Of a stretch of 64,000 nucleotides of DNA, positions 1-10,789 are shown piece after piece (position 1 is the stretch's first letter; each line of letters begins with the position of its first letter). Source of the DNA: Ahaetulla prasina (taxonomy: Eukaryota; Chordata; Lepidosauria; Squamata; Colubridae). The stretch lies in the NCBI RefSeq assembly GCF_028640845.1, contig NC_080540.1:162323438-162387437 (forward strand), read 5' to 3'. Both the position numbers and the translations under genes were made by a program. Below the pieces are notes generated by a model. The model was not told the origin of the DNA. It searched no databases and saw only the letters and a program-made list of their open reading frames with translations.

Positions 1-101
1 AACTCCCAGAGTTCCTCAGCCAGCTTTGCTTTGCAACAAAGCTGTTGTTGCATAGAATTGAAGTCCACAAGTCTTAAAGGGACCAAGGTTGGAGACTCCT
101 A
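1..101. mobile_element. Palindromic hAT-type MITE, cut by window edge
   Basis: Right part of the fold-back element also seen at 15135, 19133 and 24362: arms around TTGAAGTCCACAAGTCTTAA and an end like CCAAGGTTGGAGACTCCT. The left end and left target duplication lie outside the window. Confidence 0.7.
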
Positions 102-361
102 TTTTAAATGGTCCTTAGCTGCACTGGCCTTAAAGCAATTTCCCGCAGTCTTAATTCTGACACAATCCAAGGGCAGCCTCAAAGGGAAGGAATGAGTGTT
201 TTTCTCATTTCCCATCACCTTGAGGTAAATCCAGTCACTGGAAGCAGGACCACTATAAAACTAGGAAATCTCGTACTGATTTTGTTTTCTGCCAACTCAG
301 GAACGGATGGAGAGCACTTTAAGGAAAGATCTGGTGGGAAGATGTTCCATTGCTTCTACGG

Positions 362-450
362 CAGTGTCTCCAACCTTGGAAACTATAAAATATGTAGACT
401 TTAACTCCCAGAATACTAGCTCATGAATTCTGGGAGTTGAAGTCCATCCA
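362..450. mobile_element. Fragment of palindromic hAT-type MITE
   Basis: Begins CAGTGTCTCCAACCTTGG and folds back through CTCCCAGAAT / ATTCTGGGAG. The right terminus is lost where CR1-like sequence begins. The preceding 260 bases (102-361) hold nothing I recognise. Confidence 0.55.
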
Positions 451-462
451 TGCTCCAAAACA

Positions 463-1150
463 GTAACTGTGAGAGAGACCTTGGAATCTTAGTAGACAAT
501 CGCTTAAACATGAGTCAGCAGTGTGCAGCAGCAGCCAAAAAGGCTAATACACTTCTTGGTTGTATAAACAGAGGAAAAGAATCAAAAATCACGTGAAGTA
601 TTAATACCACTTTATAAAGCCTTGGTAAGAACCATCACAAACTGGAATACTGCATCCAGTTTTGGTCACCACATTACAAAAAAAGGTGTTGAGACTTTGG
701 AAAAAGGGCAAAGAACAGCAACTAAGATGATTACGGGTGTCGAGGCTAAAACATATGAAAAACAGTTGGAGGATTTGGGTTTGGGTAGTCTAGAGAAAAG
801 AAGGACTGGGGACGGACGGACATGATAGCAGTATTCCAGTATTTGAGAGACTGCCACAAAGAAGAGGGGGGCTCAACTTATTTTCCAAAGCACCAGACAG
901 CAGGATAAGAAATAAAGAATGGAAACTAATCAAGGAGAGAAGCAACCTGGAATTGAGGAGAAACTTTCTAACAATGAGGCCAATTAACCAATGGAACAGG
1001 TTGCCTTCAGAAGTTGTGGGTGCTTCATCACTAGAAGTTTTTAAGAAGAGACTGGACAGCCACTTGTCTGAAATGGTGTAGGATCTCCTGCTTGAGCAGG
1101 GGGCTGGACTAGAAGACCTTCAAAGTCCCTTCCAGCCCTATTCTGATTCA
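463..1150 (+). mobile_element. CR1 LINE, 5'-truncated 3' end
   Basis: The last part of a CR1-type reverse transcriptase reading frame, degraded by frameshifts. Its C-terminal hallmark is visible: an ERSNLELRRNF-like stretch, then an NQWN..LPSEVVG-like stretch and EVFKKRLDSHL, followed by the short 3' end with GGACTAGAAGACC and TTCCAGCCCTATTCTGATTC. The same 3' end recurs at 14890, 17135 (minus), 34886, 45665 and 47085, so it is a dispersed family. 5' truncation is normal for LINEs copied by target-primed reverse transcription. It is non-functional. About 150 codons remain. Confidence 0.8.
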
Positions 1151-1594
1151 TTTAAAAGTAGCTAAGATTGAGAAATGCTGCTCCAGAGCTTTCCAAAGTA
1201 ATCCGTCTAATCAGTGTGATAGCAGATACTAGTCTATGTAAAGATGTTTACTCCACCACAGCAAGGCTCCAATGCTTTTGCTTGAAAGATTGTGGTTGTT
1301 GCAACATCCTTTTGTCTTCCTTCTTTCCTTTCTTTTGACAGTATCCATACACCCCCAACGGGGCTTATTTCCGAGACCTCTGGCTGCCAACCATGCATGT
1401 TTGCAATGTCTTGCCTTTGCTTAATGTCTGGGAAAAGGTGCAAATGTATGAAGTAAAAGGCAAGTTGTGCAAGTTGTGTTGGTTTGCACATCCACCATAG
1501 CTCCTTCTGTTGCATAGTTGATATTTGTAGCCTGTAGAACTGCTGCATTGTTGACAACTAAGAAGGCTATGCACCTCTACAGGACTTTTGAGCA
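1151..1594. other. No recognised feature
   Basis: Unique-looking AT-rich sequence with only short chance reading frames. Confidence 0.4.
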
Positions 1595-1602
1595 TGTCCG
1601 CC

Positions 1603-1827
1603 AGAGGTGGGTTTCAGCAGGTTCTGACCAGTTCTGGAGAACCGGTAGTGGAAATTTTAAGTAGTTCGGAGAACCGGTAGTAAGACTGGCCCCGCCCCAT
1701 CTATTCTCTGCCTCCCGAGTCCCAGCTGATTGGGAGGAAATAGGGATTTTGCAGTAACCTTCCCCTGCCATGCCCACCAAGCCACACCCACAGAACCGAT
1801 AGTAAAAAATTTTGAAACCCACCACTG
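1603..1827. mobile_element. Non-autonomous hAT element (CAGNGGTG family)
   Basis: Termini CAGAGGTGGGTTTCA and TGAAACCCACCACTG form an inverted pair. Flanks are the 8-bp target duplication ATGTCCGC (1595-1602) / ATGTCTGC (1828-1835), the hAT hallmark. Internal motifs GAGAACCGGTAG and GCCACACCCACAGAACCG recur in sister copies. No coding capacity. Confidence 0.85.
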
Positions 1828-1835
1828 ATGTCTGC

Positions 1836-2142
1836 CAGATAGCATTTTGTACTGACCTGTAATAAAATTTACTTGACACAGTTGATACCTTTCTCTCCTT
1901 TTTCCTTCCTTAGTATTAGAATTCAAGACATTTTGGTGAGGAGACATGTTTGATACCTGCAAATATGCTTATAATTCTGCTTGTGAAAGGGCTTCACCTT
2001 CATAAAATCGATAGTGAAATGATCGTGAAAGAATTACCAAACCCATTTATTTGTTTCCTATAAAAGGTTTTTAACGAGGGGGGAAAAATGAAGGAGATGG
2101 CACCATTACTGGGCTCATCTGTGTTGACTGAAAAAAAAACCC
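1836..2142. other. No recognised feature
   Basis: About 300 bases between two hAT elements, with no motif or frame I can assign. Confidence 0.35.
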
Positions 2143-2150
2143 ACTTAAAG

Positions 2151-2285
2151 CAGGGGTGTCAAACTCGCGTCATCATGATGGTGTCACGTGACCTATTGCA
2201 ACTTTTTCCCCCTTTGCTAAAATGGGCGTGGGTGTGGCCAGCACGTGATGTATCCGGCCCGCAGCCCTCGAGTTTGACAGCCCTG
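2151..2285. mobile_element. Short hAT MITE (CAGGGGTGTCAAACTC type)
   Basis: Starts CAGGGGTGTCAAACTC and ends GAGTTTGACAGCCCTG. The exact 8-bp duplication ACTTAAAG is at 2143-2150 and 2286-2293. Related copies at 7069 and 7725. Confidence 0.85.
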
Positions 2286-2416
2286 ACTTAAAGCATAGCA
2301 TCAGAAGGTAGCACATTTTTTTAAAGCCAATGACTTTTAATAACATGCTTTAGCTAGAAGGCTTCTGATTTTAAGCCACCGCAGACCAGCGTGGCTCTCT
2401 ATCGCTAACCCTAGTC

Positions 2417-2821
2417 CAGGGGTCAGCAACCAGCGGCTCTGGAGCTGCATGTGACTCTTTCATCCCTCTGCTGTGGGGCTTTTGGTTAGGACAGGCAGAG
2501 GAAAAAGGGCGCCATGCTGGGAGGAAACTCTATGGTGGGGGAACCAGACTTCTGATCGACAGAGGAAAAAGGACGCCGCGCTAGGAGGAGACTATGATGG
2601 GGGAACTGACTTCCAGTCAGCAGAGGAAAAAGGACAACATGCTAGGATGAGACTCTATGGTAGGGGAACTGGACTTCCGGTCAGCAGAGGAAAAAGGAAC
2701 ACCATGCTAGGAAGAGACTCTATGGTGGGGGAACTGGACTTCTGGTTGGCTCCAGAACTGAACGGGGGCTTCTGGTTAGGACTTTTGTGGCTCTTTGAGA
2801 GTTTAAGGTTGTCAACCCCTG
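2417..2821. mobile_element. Non-autonomous hAT element carrying a minisatellite
   Basis: Starts CAGGGGTCAGCAACC and ends GGTTGTCAACCCCTG between exact 8-bp duplications CCCTAGTC (2409-2416, 2822-2829). Most of the interior is a tandem array (2496-2745). A 126-codon plus-strand frame across it (2473-2853) exists only because the repeat unit lacks stops and is not a gene. Confidence 0.88.
2496..2745. repeat. Minisatellite, ~63-bp unit, 4 copies
   Basis: Units start at CAGAGGAAAAAG at 2496, 2560, 2621 and 2685 (spacing 64, 61, 64). Each continues with a GCTAGGA-like step and CTATGGTGGGGGAACTGGACTT-like sequence, with substitutions between units. Confidence 0.85.
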
Positions 2822-2829
2822 CCCTAGTC

Positions 2830-3628
2830 AGGACACCGCAAAACATTTTCTAACCATTTCACCAAAGTTTTCACTTTGGTCTACGCTGCTTTTAAAACCT
2901 TGAAAGAGAAAGTAAACAAACAAACAAAAAGTACTTATATTTCATCAAAGAGTTTGCCTTCTTGGTTTTTATCTGAGTCATAGGCATCTGTCGCAAACCA
3001 CAATGACAAAACGAGCTAACAGACCGTTGTTGAAATAGGTATTACCATATAATGACATAACCCCATACCTTTTGTATTCATAATCCTACTGTTGGGTGCC
3101 CTACGTAAATCAAGAGGTTTGCAGTGCGATGCACGCTTGCCCCATCTTTGTCTACCTATGGAAATCCATGATCTGAGTTAGCTTCATTTGCTATCACCCA
3201 TGTAATTTTACAGCTAGAGTACAGCATAGTGACATCATCGTGGTGCGTTCCCTGAATGTTTGGGACCATAAATGTAATTATCTCAGTAATTACCCTCATT
3301 CTCAGTTGATATTGCTTCCTCTCACTGACATAATTCCAAAGTGAAACCTGATTATCTGTGTAATATTATGACTTGTACTTTTTAATCCACGATGCCTGAT
3401 TAGCCACGTGGATAACCCCAGTCAAGCAAGAAAGCAAGTAGGTGGCAAAAAATAAAGATAATCAAAGTACTAAGGTATCACAGAGAAAGTAGACCAAACA
3501 GATTTTTTTTAAAAAAAGAAAAGAAATGTGAATATTTTTGCACAGGCATGTGACAAAAGGTTTCTTATTCCCCAACACTTTTTTCTCCAGAAAAAAATAG
3601 GGTGAACTATTTTTCAGAAAAAGTAGAT
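2830..3628. other. No recognised feature
   Basis: AT-rich sequence with short A- and T-runs. No convincing reading frame or repeat family. Confidence 0.35.
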
Positions 3629-4505
3629 CAGGCAATCCTCAACAGTTCATTTAGTGACCATTCAAAGTTACAACGGCACTGAAAAAGTGAGTTATGATGA
3701 CCATTTTTCACACTTATGACTGTTGCAGCATCCCCATGGTTGTGTGATTTATATTCAGATGCTTGACAACTGACTCACATGCAGGGGTGAAATGCTTCCA
3801 GTTCGGACCGGTTCGTGTGACTCGGTAGCGATGGGGACGGGTAGTTCGGAGAACCCGGTAGCAAAAATCCCTCCCTCCCCACCGCCCACGCCTTGCTGTT
3901 CCTCTTCTCTGTCCCTGAAGCTCTTGGTGGTGATATAGCTGCAAGTGACCTTAAATGACTGCTGCGGCGCTTCAAAGGGCCGCACTACAGCTGATCAGCA
4001 CTGTAGGCAGCTAGTAGACCGGTGCCTCAATTTTTAAAGAAGGTAGACTGGTGCCTCCCAAAAAAAGGCAATTGGTAGACCGGTGCCTCTATTTTTAAAG
4101 AAGGTAGACCGGCGTGCTCCCAAGTTTTGTATACTTTATTATTTTTATTATTTATTATTATTGCCCATGCCCACCCAGTCATCTGACCACCAAGCCACGC
4201 CCACCAATTAAGCCACGCCCACAGAACCGGTAGGGAAATTTTTTAGATTTCACCCCTGCTCACATGTATGATGGTTGCAGTGTCTCAGAATCATGTGATC
4301 CTTTTTTGCGACGTTCTGGTGAGCAAAGTCAATGGGGAAACCAGAGTCACTTAACAACTGTGTTATTAATTTAGCAACTGCAATGATTCATTTAACAACT
4401 GTGGCAAGAAAAGTTGTAAAATGGGGCAAAAGTCACTTAACAAGTTTCTCACTGAACAACATAAATGTTGGGCTCAGTTGTTGGTGGTAAGAGGTGGACT
4501 ACCTG
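3629..4505. mobile_element. Inverted-terminal DNA transposon remnant, split by a nested MITE
   Basis: Left end CAGGCAATCCTC and right end GGTGGACTACCTG are inverted. The interior has the phased phrase CACTTAACAAC repeated. A related diverged copy lies at 35830-36178. A hAT MITE (3782-4258) sits inside with its own target duplication, so this element is older. I could not fix its target duplication or superfamily. Confidence 0.55.
3782..4258. mobile_element. Non-autonomous hAT element (CAGNGGTG family), nested
   Basis: CAGGGGTGAAATGC...ATTTCACCCCTG with exact 8-bp duplication CTCACATG (3774-3781, 4259-4266). At 477 bp it is among the longest copies of its family here. The interior repeats a TAGACCGGTGCCTC phrase about three times (from 4015). 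Confidence 0.88.
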
Positions 4506-5194
4506 TATTCAAATATGTCATATGCTCAAAAAGTCAATTGGAATGAAAAAAATAATACAAATATTAAAGATCACAATGAAAAAATAAGACAGATATTTCA
4601 TCCCTGTCTCTTAAAGATCAGTAAGAAATCAATACATTACAAACTTTTCAAACAGTTTCTGGGCATGAAATTGCTTTTTAAAAAATTCCCAGAATTCCTG
4701 ATCAAAAGGCAAAGCTCTAATGAAAGCTGGTAAATTGGCTGTGTTCACATGATTTTTTTTCCCTTTAGTTTCTCAGAGAATTATGAGCTAATTCTAACCA
4801 TTTTCCTTTGTAAAATCCTCAGCATTTGTGTTTCAACTAGTTGTGGAGCCCTGATACACTGCCACTGATACTCTGCGGGGGCAGGCGGGTGTATAGGAAT
4901 GATCATGTATGAGTGCAGTGACATTCTGATATGTTTAGAAAATATGGTTGCCATGGGTTTTTGGGGGGGCAAGGAATGTGCCAGGTTTTGTGACAGGCAA
5001 ATAATGAAATTCAGCCCAAGAGTGCATCATCCATGCAACATTTCCCATCATGCATGGAAAGTGCTGTACCTTTCCTGTCATTAAAGAAATTAGGAGAGAT
5101 GATAGCCACCTGCTACAGAATGAGAGAATAAGGATGGAGATTTGGAACAGCTGTAGACCTTGAATGAAACAGGTTCCTTAGCTGAAGATACCTT
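4506..5194. other. No recognised feature
   Basis: AT-rich. A short plus frame (4494-4733) has no recognisable domain. Confidence 0.35.
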
Positions 5195-5645
5195 ATGCCA
5201 CCAGACTTGAAATTCTGGGCTTAGAAACCTTAGAACTACGCCACCTTCAGTCTGACCTAAGCATAGCTCATAAAATCATCTGCTACAATGTCCTACCTGA
5301 AAATGACTACTTCAGCTTCAACCACAACAATATACAAGCACACAATAGATACAAACTTAAAGTGAACCGCTCCAATCTTGATTGCAGAAAATATGACTTC
5401 AGTAACAGAGTTGTTAATGTCTGGAATGCACTACCAGACTCTATGGTGTCATCCCAAAAATCCCAAAAACTTTAACCCAAGGCTGTCTACTGTTGACCTC
5501 ACCCCATTCCTAAGAGGTCTGTAAGGGGCGTGCATAAGAGCACTAGCATGCCTACCGTCCCTGTCCTAATGTTCCCTTTAATCGTATTCACTTTATGTAT
5601 TCAGTTCATGCTTATATATATTATCTAAACAAAATAAAATGGGGA
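5195..5645 (+). mobile_element. LINE 3' end (L2/CR1-group RT C-terminus)
   Basis: A degraded plus-strand frame shows the end of a LINE reverse transcriptase: a LGLETLELRHLQSDL-like stretch, then NRSNLDCRKYDFSNRVVN and VWNALPDS. A 3' tail follows with GCATGCCTACCGTCCCTGTCC and TATCTAAACAAAATAAAAT. The same family occurs on the minus strand at 43021-43545. It is 5'-truncated and frameshifted. Confidence 0.7.
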
Positions 5646-6848
5646 AAAAATGTGCCACTTATATAAGCAAAATTAGCTCCAGATTAACATAAACCCCAAA
5701 AACTATATGAACCCATAGTATCAAAAGGAATCCTCCTTGGAATTAAATCCAGTAGTTGCCAGTTAAGCAGCTCATTCATGTTATCTCAAAATGGCATAGG
5801 CTGCCTCAGTCTTCCACCACATTATTGTGAACATTTTAAAAAAAAACTCCAGCTAGAATGGCCTAGAATGGGTTTAAGTCTGAATATTTAGCTTTTGTAG
5901 CATCCTCCACTATTGTTTGTGCTGCCTGAGATTGTTGAGAGTTGAAATCCAGCCACATCTAGAGGCTCACATAAGTTTTCCGTCCATGCTGTGATATCTA
6001 GTGAACGCCATATATTTCTTGTTAACAGGAACGTTATCTTTTGTAACTTGGGCTTCTCCCTCCGACATTGAGCAGAGGGAGGGAGGAGCCTTGAGACAAG
6101 AGGAAGGCCTTTTTTAAAAAAAAGAAAAGAAAAGAGAGAGTAGCCCTTTGTTTTTATCCCCTCTCCCCCAGTGATGTTCAACAAATCTTTTCGCACCTCT
6201 TTCCATAACTTCAGCTACAATGCAGGCGAGATAGCATCTTGCTAATCAGCATCAGGAAGGATTGGGCAGAGGGTGAGACAAGTCACCTATAAAATCTAGC
6301 TCTGGGGTTTTTTTGTGGGGGTGTTGTACTTGAGAAATCATCTCAAGGATACGAAGTGGAAAGAAAGGGGGGAAATGAAATAAAAGTGGATAAGAGAGGG
6401 GGAAATGCACCAGTGGGGGAACTACTTCGAAACATCTGCACTGTATTACAGGCATGTGGATCCCTTCAAACAAGTGGTATACTTCTGAAGGCCACTAAAT
6501 TTGCTCCATTCCAAAAGGTGCAAACGTTTCCCCTCTCGGTGCAAGCAACAGCTTGAATCTATTCAGAGCAACAGCTGTTGTAAGATGGAGTTGAAAGGAT
6601 GGGAATTCACCTTACTTAACATGGTTTGATGTGAATTTGGAGCTTAGCAATTCCTCTTTAATGGGGAATGAGTTTGTTGCCAATGCGACAGTGTAAGTTT
6701 TGGTTTATAAGACAAGAGGTTTTTTTTTAATAAAAAGTTTTTTGTTTTTTATTTTAAAACAAGCATGACATCATTAATCAATCAATGTGTCATCTGGGTT
6801 CAAATTTTTGTTTCATCATATTTAACGCTTACCCATATATATATTTGC
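5646..6848. other. No recognised feature
   Basis: Contains short A/G-rich runs near 6110-6140 but no assignable repeat family, RNA gene or coding signature. Confidence 0.35.
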
Positions 6849-7020
6849 TGATAAAGAAATAAAGGGAGACTAGTATAGATCTATTTCAAGCTATTTAGCT
6901 CGCATCAGCAAGCCATCACCTTACTCGGATTCGAGCCAGTCCGAATAAGGGTATGGCTAGCTGATGAGAACTAAATAGCTCGAAATAGATCTATACTAGT
7001 CTCCCTTTATTTCTTTATCA
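6849..7020. repeat. 172-bp near-perfect palindrome (fold-back element)
   Basis: The left arm starts TGATAAAGAAATAAAGGGAG and the right arm ends with its reverse complement at 7020. Arms of about 83 bases differ at a handful of positions. The centre is near ATTCGAGCCAGTCCGAATAAG (~6929-6949). Flanks are AT-rich with no clean target duplication. Likely a fold-back MITE, superfamily unknown. Confidence 0.75.
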
Positions 7021-7068
7021 TATACATTTGGTATAAAGTGGTTTGTCGTGAATCTGGTGTGTCTAGAC

Positions 7069-7196
7069 CAGGGGTGTCAAACTCGCATCGTCACAGCGGC
7101 ATCACGTGACATATCAGGACTTTTCCCCCTTCGTTAAACTGGGTGTGGCCAGCGCGTGACATATCCGGCCTGCGGGCCATGAGTTTGATAGCCCTG
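7069..7196. mobile_element. Short hAT MITE (CAGGGGTGTCAAACTC type)
   Basis: CAGGGGTGTCAAACTCGC...GAGTTTGATAGCCCTG. Flanking octamers GTCTAGAC (7061-7068) and GTTGAGAC (7197-7204) match at six of eight positions. Confidence 0.75.
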
Positions 7197-7243
7197 GTTG
7201 AGACTCTAGCTCAACAAATATGCCTTTTAATGAAAGATGATTG

Positions 7244-7710
7244 TTCTGTCTCCTTCCCCACTTCAGACCCACAAACTGGCCTTCAGCCAGTGGATTCACC
7301 GCAGCTGCCTGCCAAAGTTCAAATAAATGACTCACGTAGCAAGACTTTCAGCTCTTTTTGAAACAGATCAGCTAAACTTTGCTTCCCGTGGAGTGAAAGC
7401 AGTCCCAAAGCTCCTTATATATCCTGGGGGGTGAGGCTCCTGCCCCACCCTTCCTTTTGATGACGCTGCCTCTCTAATCTTCTGAAGCCAAGCTTGATTA
7501 TTATTATCAGCTGGGTCTGAAGGCGTAGCCTGGGGAAGGGAGGAATCAGGGGATGACAGCCTCATTACGTCCTTCGACTGGTCTGGTTCTGGCTCCTGGA
7601 GCCGAGCCAAAGGAATCGGTGCTCCCAAGGTAAGCCTTACCGACCCTTCCCCCTCACTCTCTGAGTCGCTTTCCGGCATGGGGCCAGGTTCGGGGGCTGG
7701 AGTCACAACA
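7244..7710 (-). mobile_element. Solo LTR, Gypsy type, with U3 reading frame
   Basis: On the minus strand it starts TGTTGTGACTCC at 7710, the same terminus as the chromovirus LTR at 26915. A TATA-like ATATATAAGG lies at about 7410-7420. An open frame (7706-7368, 112 codons) begins a few bases inside the LTR: proline-rich, then an acidic PESDSESEGEG block, then a KIREAASSKGRVG segment whose DNA aligns with the basic block of the LTR at 48253-48787. The 3' boundary is approximate and no target duplication was found. No internal element remains. Confidence 0.65.
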
Positions 7711-7724
7711 ACGATGCTCTAAAG

Positions 7725-7832
7725 CATGGCTGTCACATGATGTTTCGCGATGTTTTTCCCCTCCATGGAGCTGGGGTGGCCGTGGCTTGCGCATGACGCA
7801 CCCGGCCTGCGGGCTGCCAGTTTTTCACCCTG
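7725..7832. mobile_element. Short hAT MITE
   Basis: CATGGCTGTCACATG...TTTTTCACCCTG, a diverged member of the 2151/7069 family, with exact 8-bp duplication CTCTAAAG (7717-7724, 7833-7840). Confidence 0.78.
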
Positions 7833-8117
7833 CTCTAAAGATTGAAGAAGTAATATGATGTCAGACATTCATATTAACTGGCATTGTTATCTTTTCTATT
7901 TAATATGCCATCGGTTTTATTCCTGGAAAAAGTGATGGCTGCAAAACTCCTTAGAAGCGGAATCGAAAACTACTTTTTTTAAAATGTAGGTTCTTTTGAA
8001 AAACAGATCTTGTGGAGTCTGTGGTGCTTCCTGAGCTTGGATGGTTGCTTTCAGACATTTCATTACCCAGCTAGATAACATCATCAGTGCCCGGATGAGA
8101 TTAACTGATCCCTGGAT

Positions 8118-8254
8118 CAGTGGTGGGATTCAGCCAGTTCGCACCACTTCGGAAGAACCAGTTATTAACTTTCTGAGCAGTTTGGTGAACTGGTGGTTGG
8201 AAGAAATCATTAGGGCAGAGAATCGGTTGTTAAATTATTTGAATCCCACCACTG
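8118..8254. mobile_element. Non-autonomous hAT element (CAGNGGTG family, short form)
   Basis: CAGTGGTGGGATTCAGCC...GAATCCCACCACTG with exact 8-bp duplication CCCTGGAT (8110-8117, 8255-8262). It shares its interior (GGTTGTTAAATTA, GAAGAAATCATTAGGGCAGAG) with the opposite-orientation copy at 11466. Confidence 0.9.
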
Positions 8255-8617
8255 CCCTGGATGTTATCATTTTGAATGTGCACCAAGAAAATCTCACGTG
8301 GGAACTGAAATCAAACCTTGCAGTATGAAGTACTTCCAGTTCCCCATTCGCTTTTTTCACCCCTCAGTTCTTCATTCCGTATCTACCACCCCCACCCTCC
8401 ACGATACTCTTTATATATAAACATAGTGACCTTGGACTCTGAGAGCATTCAGCCTTTGGGGACTACCTGGAGCATGTCCAACACCGTTGCATCTAGCTAG
8501 TCACATGATGGTCTCTGAGATGTGTGCATGGATTTCTTTCCCATTTTCTTATTATCTTTCAGATAGATCAGGAATAAAAAAGACAAAAAATTTCCTGTCA
8601 GCCATATCTGACTCTAG

Positions 8618-9220
8618 GGCGTGGTGCAGCCTGCGGAGCTGGCAACGGAGTCGGACAGTGATGAGGCTGAGGAAGAACATGGGCCAGTCCTGGAGGCTGG
8701 GGAAGGCCCGGATGAGGGCTCTGCATCGAAGGCAGAGGTGGGGCCAGGGACATCGGGGAGTGAGGTACGGACTCCAGAGCCTCCAGAGGCTGATAGTAGT
8801 GAGGCAGAGGAACAGGAGGAGCCTGTTCCTAATGCACACATGAGAAGAGCTGCCAGAAGGCAAGAGCAGCTAAAGCAAAGAGGACGACTCGAGAGTAGGG
8901 CCAAGAGATGATTGGCCCCTCCCATAAGGCTTAAAACAGACAAGCAACGGCGTTTGGGCTTTGCTGGAAAACAACGTTGGTAGCTTTGTCTTGTTGCATT
9001 TATTTTTGTATATGTGTCTTCTGAACGTTTGCCAAGAAAGGCCTTTGGCAGTCTGCCTAACTGGACCAAGATAGGACTGAGGAATTGTGTTCGGAGGAAT
9101 TTGCTTTAATTTAGATGGACTACGCTGAGAATGAATTAATTCTCAGCTGTTTTAATAAAGTTTGTTTGTTTTTACACTGACTCAGTTTCCTACCACCTAC
9201 TTGGGCCTGGGTCACAACAG
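8618..9220 (+). mobile_element. Solo LTR inserted in a Sauria SINE
   Basis: Ends CTGGGTCACAACA at 9220, with AATAAA at about 9153 as a poly(A) signal in plus orientation. Its 5' part has an open frame (8621-8911): acidic TESDSDEAEEE, Pro/Glu-rich middle, then basic MRRAARRQEQLKQRGR and a stop. This matches the layout of the other U3 frames in the window. GGTG occurs at both SINE junctions. No internal retrotransposon sequence remains. Confidence 0.65.
8621..8911 (+). other. U3-encoded acidic/basic reading frame
   Basis: A 96-codon frame inside the LTR without interruption. From the N-terminus it is Asp/Ser/Glu-rich, then Pro/Glu-rich, then Arg-rich with RRAARR, ending at TGA. In the chromovirus at 19575-26915 the equivalent stretch is in frame with the end of Pol, so by analogy this is probably the LTR-coded tail of a lost Pol protein. 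A solo LTR has no upstream Pol, so translation here is unlikely. Confidence 0.45.
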
Positions 9221-9535
9221 GTGCTCACCTCCATTTCCTGGCCAAGGGAGCCGGTATTGTCTGAAGACAATTTCTGTGGCCAGCATGGCTGTGTGCCAAA
9301 GGTGCATGGAATACTGTTATCTTCCCACTGAAGTGGTATCTATTGATCTATTTGCATTTGCATGTTTTCCAACTGCTAAGTGGGCAGGAGCTGGGGTAAG
9401 GAACAGAAGCTCACCATTGTGCGGCACTTGGGTCTTGAACTCAAGCTGTCAGCTAGCTGAAATTCTCAGCATCTTTAATGACTGAGCTATTGCACCCCCA
9501 AATCAGGCAGCAAATGGCTCACAACCAGGGGTGAA

Positions 9536-9724
9536 ATTTACTTCCCTTCCCTACTGGTTTGCCAATGTGCGTGTGCCGCGCATGCACTTACTCAGCTTGT
9601 GCGTGCCGTCGTCTGCGTGTGCGCAAATCCTTCTACGCATGTGCAGAAGCTTAAAATGTTGCAAAAAAGCAACGTCATGACCGGTTCGCCTGAGCCGGAT
9701 ATAACCAGCTGGATTTCACACCTG
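9536..9724. mobile_element. Non-autonomous hAT element (CAGNGGTG family)
   Basis: CAGGGGTGAAATTTAC...GGATTTCACACCTG with exact 8-bp duplication CTCACAAC (9528-9535, 9725-9732). The interior is rich in CGTGTGCGC-type steps. Confidence 0.87.
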
Positions 9725-9732
9725 CTCACAAC

Positions 9733-10212
9733 CCCCTCAACTTACATCCCATGGCTGCAGAGAGGCGAGCACCATTTTTCTGTTGCAGGACAAACAGCAC
9801 AAAGTTTATTTGGCACTTAATTAGGACAAGCACTTATTCAATAATAACTTGGGTTTTAGAGTTTGGTGTTAACTGTTATAGGGCTTCTAATTACCGTAGT
9901 TGAAGTATAATCAAGTCTCTTACATCCATTTTTGGAATTGCAGGTCCATCAGCGGGGGTGGGGGTGGGGAGGAGCTGTTTTATTCACATATGCTATTAAA
10001 ATGTTTTGATTTTACCCCACTGTCTCTGTGTCAGGACAGAAATGAAATTGTTTCAGGGTTTTTAATAAATCGATAGCCATGTGGAAAAGTGAATTTACAA
10101 TCACACTTCAGCTTTCCTTTCTTTTCTTCTCTTTGGTTACTTATAAACAGATGTGTGCCATTTGAAGTACATTTTTACTCCTCCGTGCATTTTTGGATAT
10201 ATTTTTTTCAGA
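9733..10212. other. No recognised feature
   Basis: Includes a G-run near 9955-9972. No repeat family or frame assigned. Confidence 0.35.
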
Positions 10213-10560
10213 CTTTAACCTTGATGCCAGCTCCCACCCACCCCCGCTGCAAAATCTGGTATCCTCCAGATGGTTTTGGATAACAGTTCCCATCACCTTC
10301 AAACCACATGTACGTAAATGGTGGGAAGGGCAGTCCAGCATTTTCTGGAAGAGAGCATATAGGCCAAGGCCTGAACCAGCGGTGCTATTCTTATGTTCTT
10401 AGTTCAGCATTTTGTTTCTCACAGTGACCAGTCAGATGCATCCGAGATGCTTACTAGCAGAAGACAGGAACATATTCTCCTCCTGCCAGTGTTCCCCAGT
10501 AACTGGTGTTTGGAGGCTTTCTTCTTCCAACCTGATCCAGAAGTTACCCTGAGTTTCAAG
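10213..10560. repeat. Dispersed repeat remnants, unclassified
   Basis: Contains phrases such as ATCCTCCAGATGGTTTTGGA and CCAGTGTTCCCCAGTAACTGG that I recognise as dispersed in reptile genomes. No termini are visible, so the class is not assigned. Confidence 0.3.
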
Positions 10561-10789
10561 ATCTCTCCTTTTTTTTTTTTTTAATAGAACTTTGTTGATT
10601 TTCTAAGCACAAAGAAAAAAAGAAGAAGAAAAATTTGGGGGGGAAAAAGCCCAGGAAAGAAAAAGAGTGAAAGTGTGGGGAAGAGAGAAGAAAAAAATAA
10701 GAACAAAAAAATGACTTCAGACTTTCTTTGATACAGACTTTTTTTAAAAAAAATGTGTCCCACCTTTATTATTTTTACAAATACGGTGG

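Larger units (their letters stand above)
8590..9496 (-). mobile_element. Sauria SINE, split by an LTR
   Basis: A reverse-oriented Sauria SINE lies in two parts: about 8595-8621 (CTGACTCTAGGGCGTGGTG) and 9217-9496, which continues GGTGCTCACCTCCATTTC and ends in the tRNA-like head. The LTR at 8618-9220 lies exactly between them, and GGTG occurs at both junctions. The copy is diverged from the full-length one at 39302. Confidence 0.75.

Noticed and set aside
2473..2853. 126-codon plus-strand frame
   Set aside because: Lies inside a minisatellite of a non-autonomous hAT element; the repeat unit explains it.
8552..9069. Two minus-strand frames of 103 and 151 codons
   Set aside because: Antisense shadows of the LTR U3 frame at 8621-8911.
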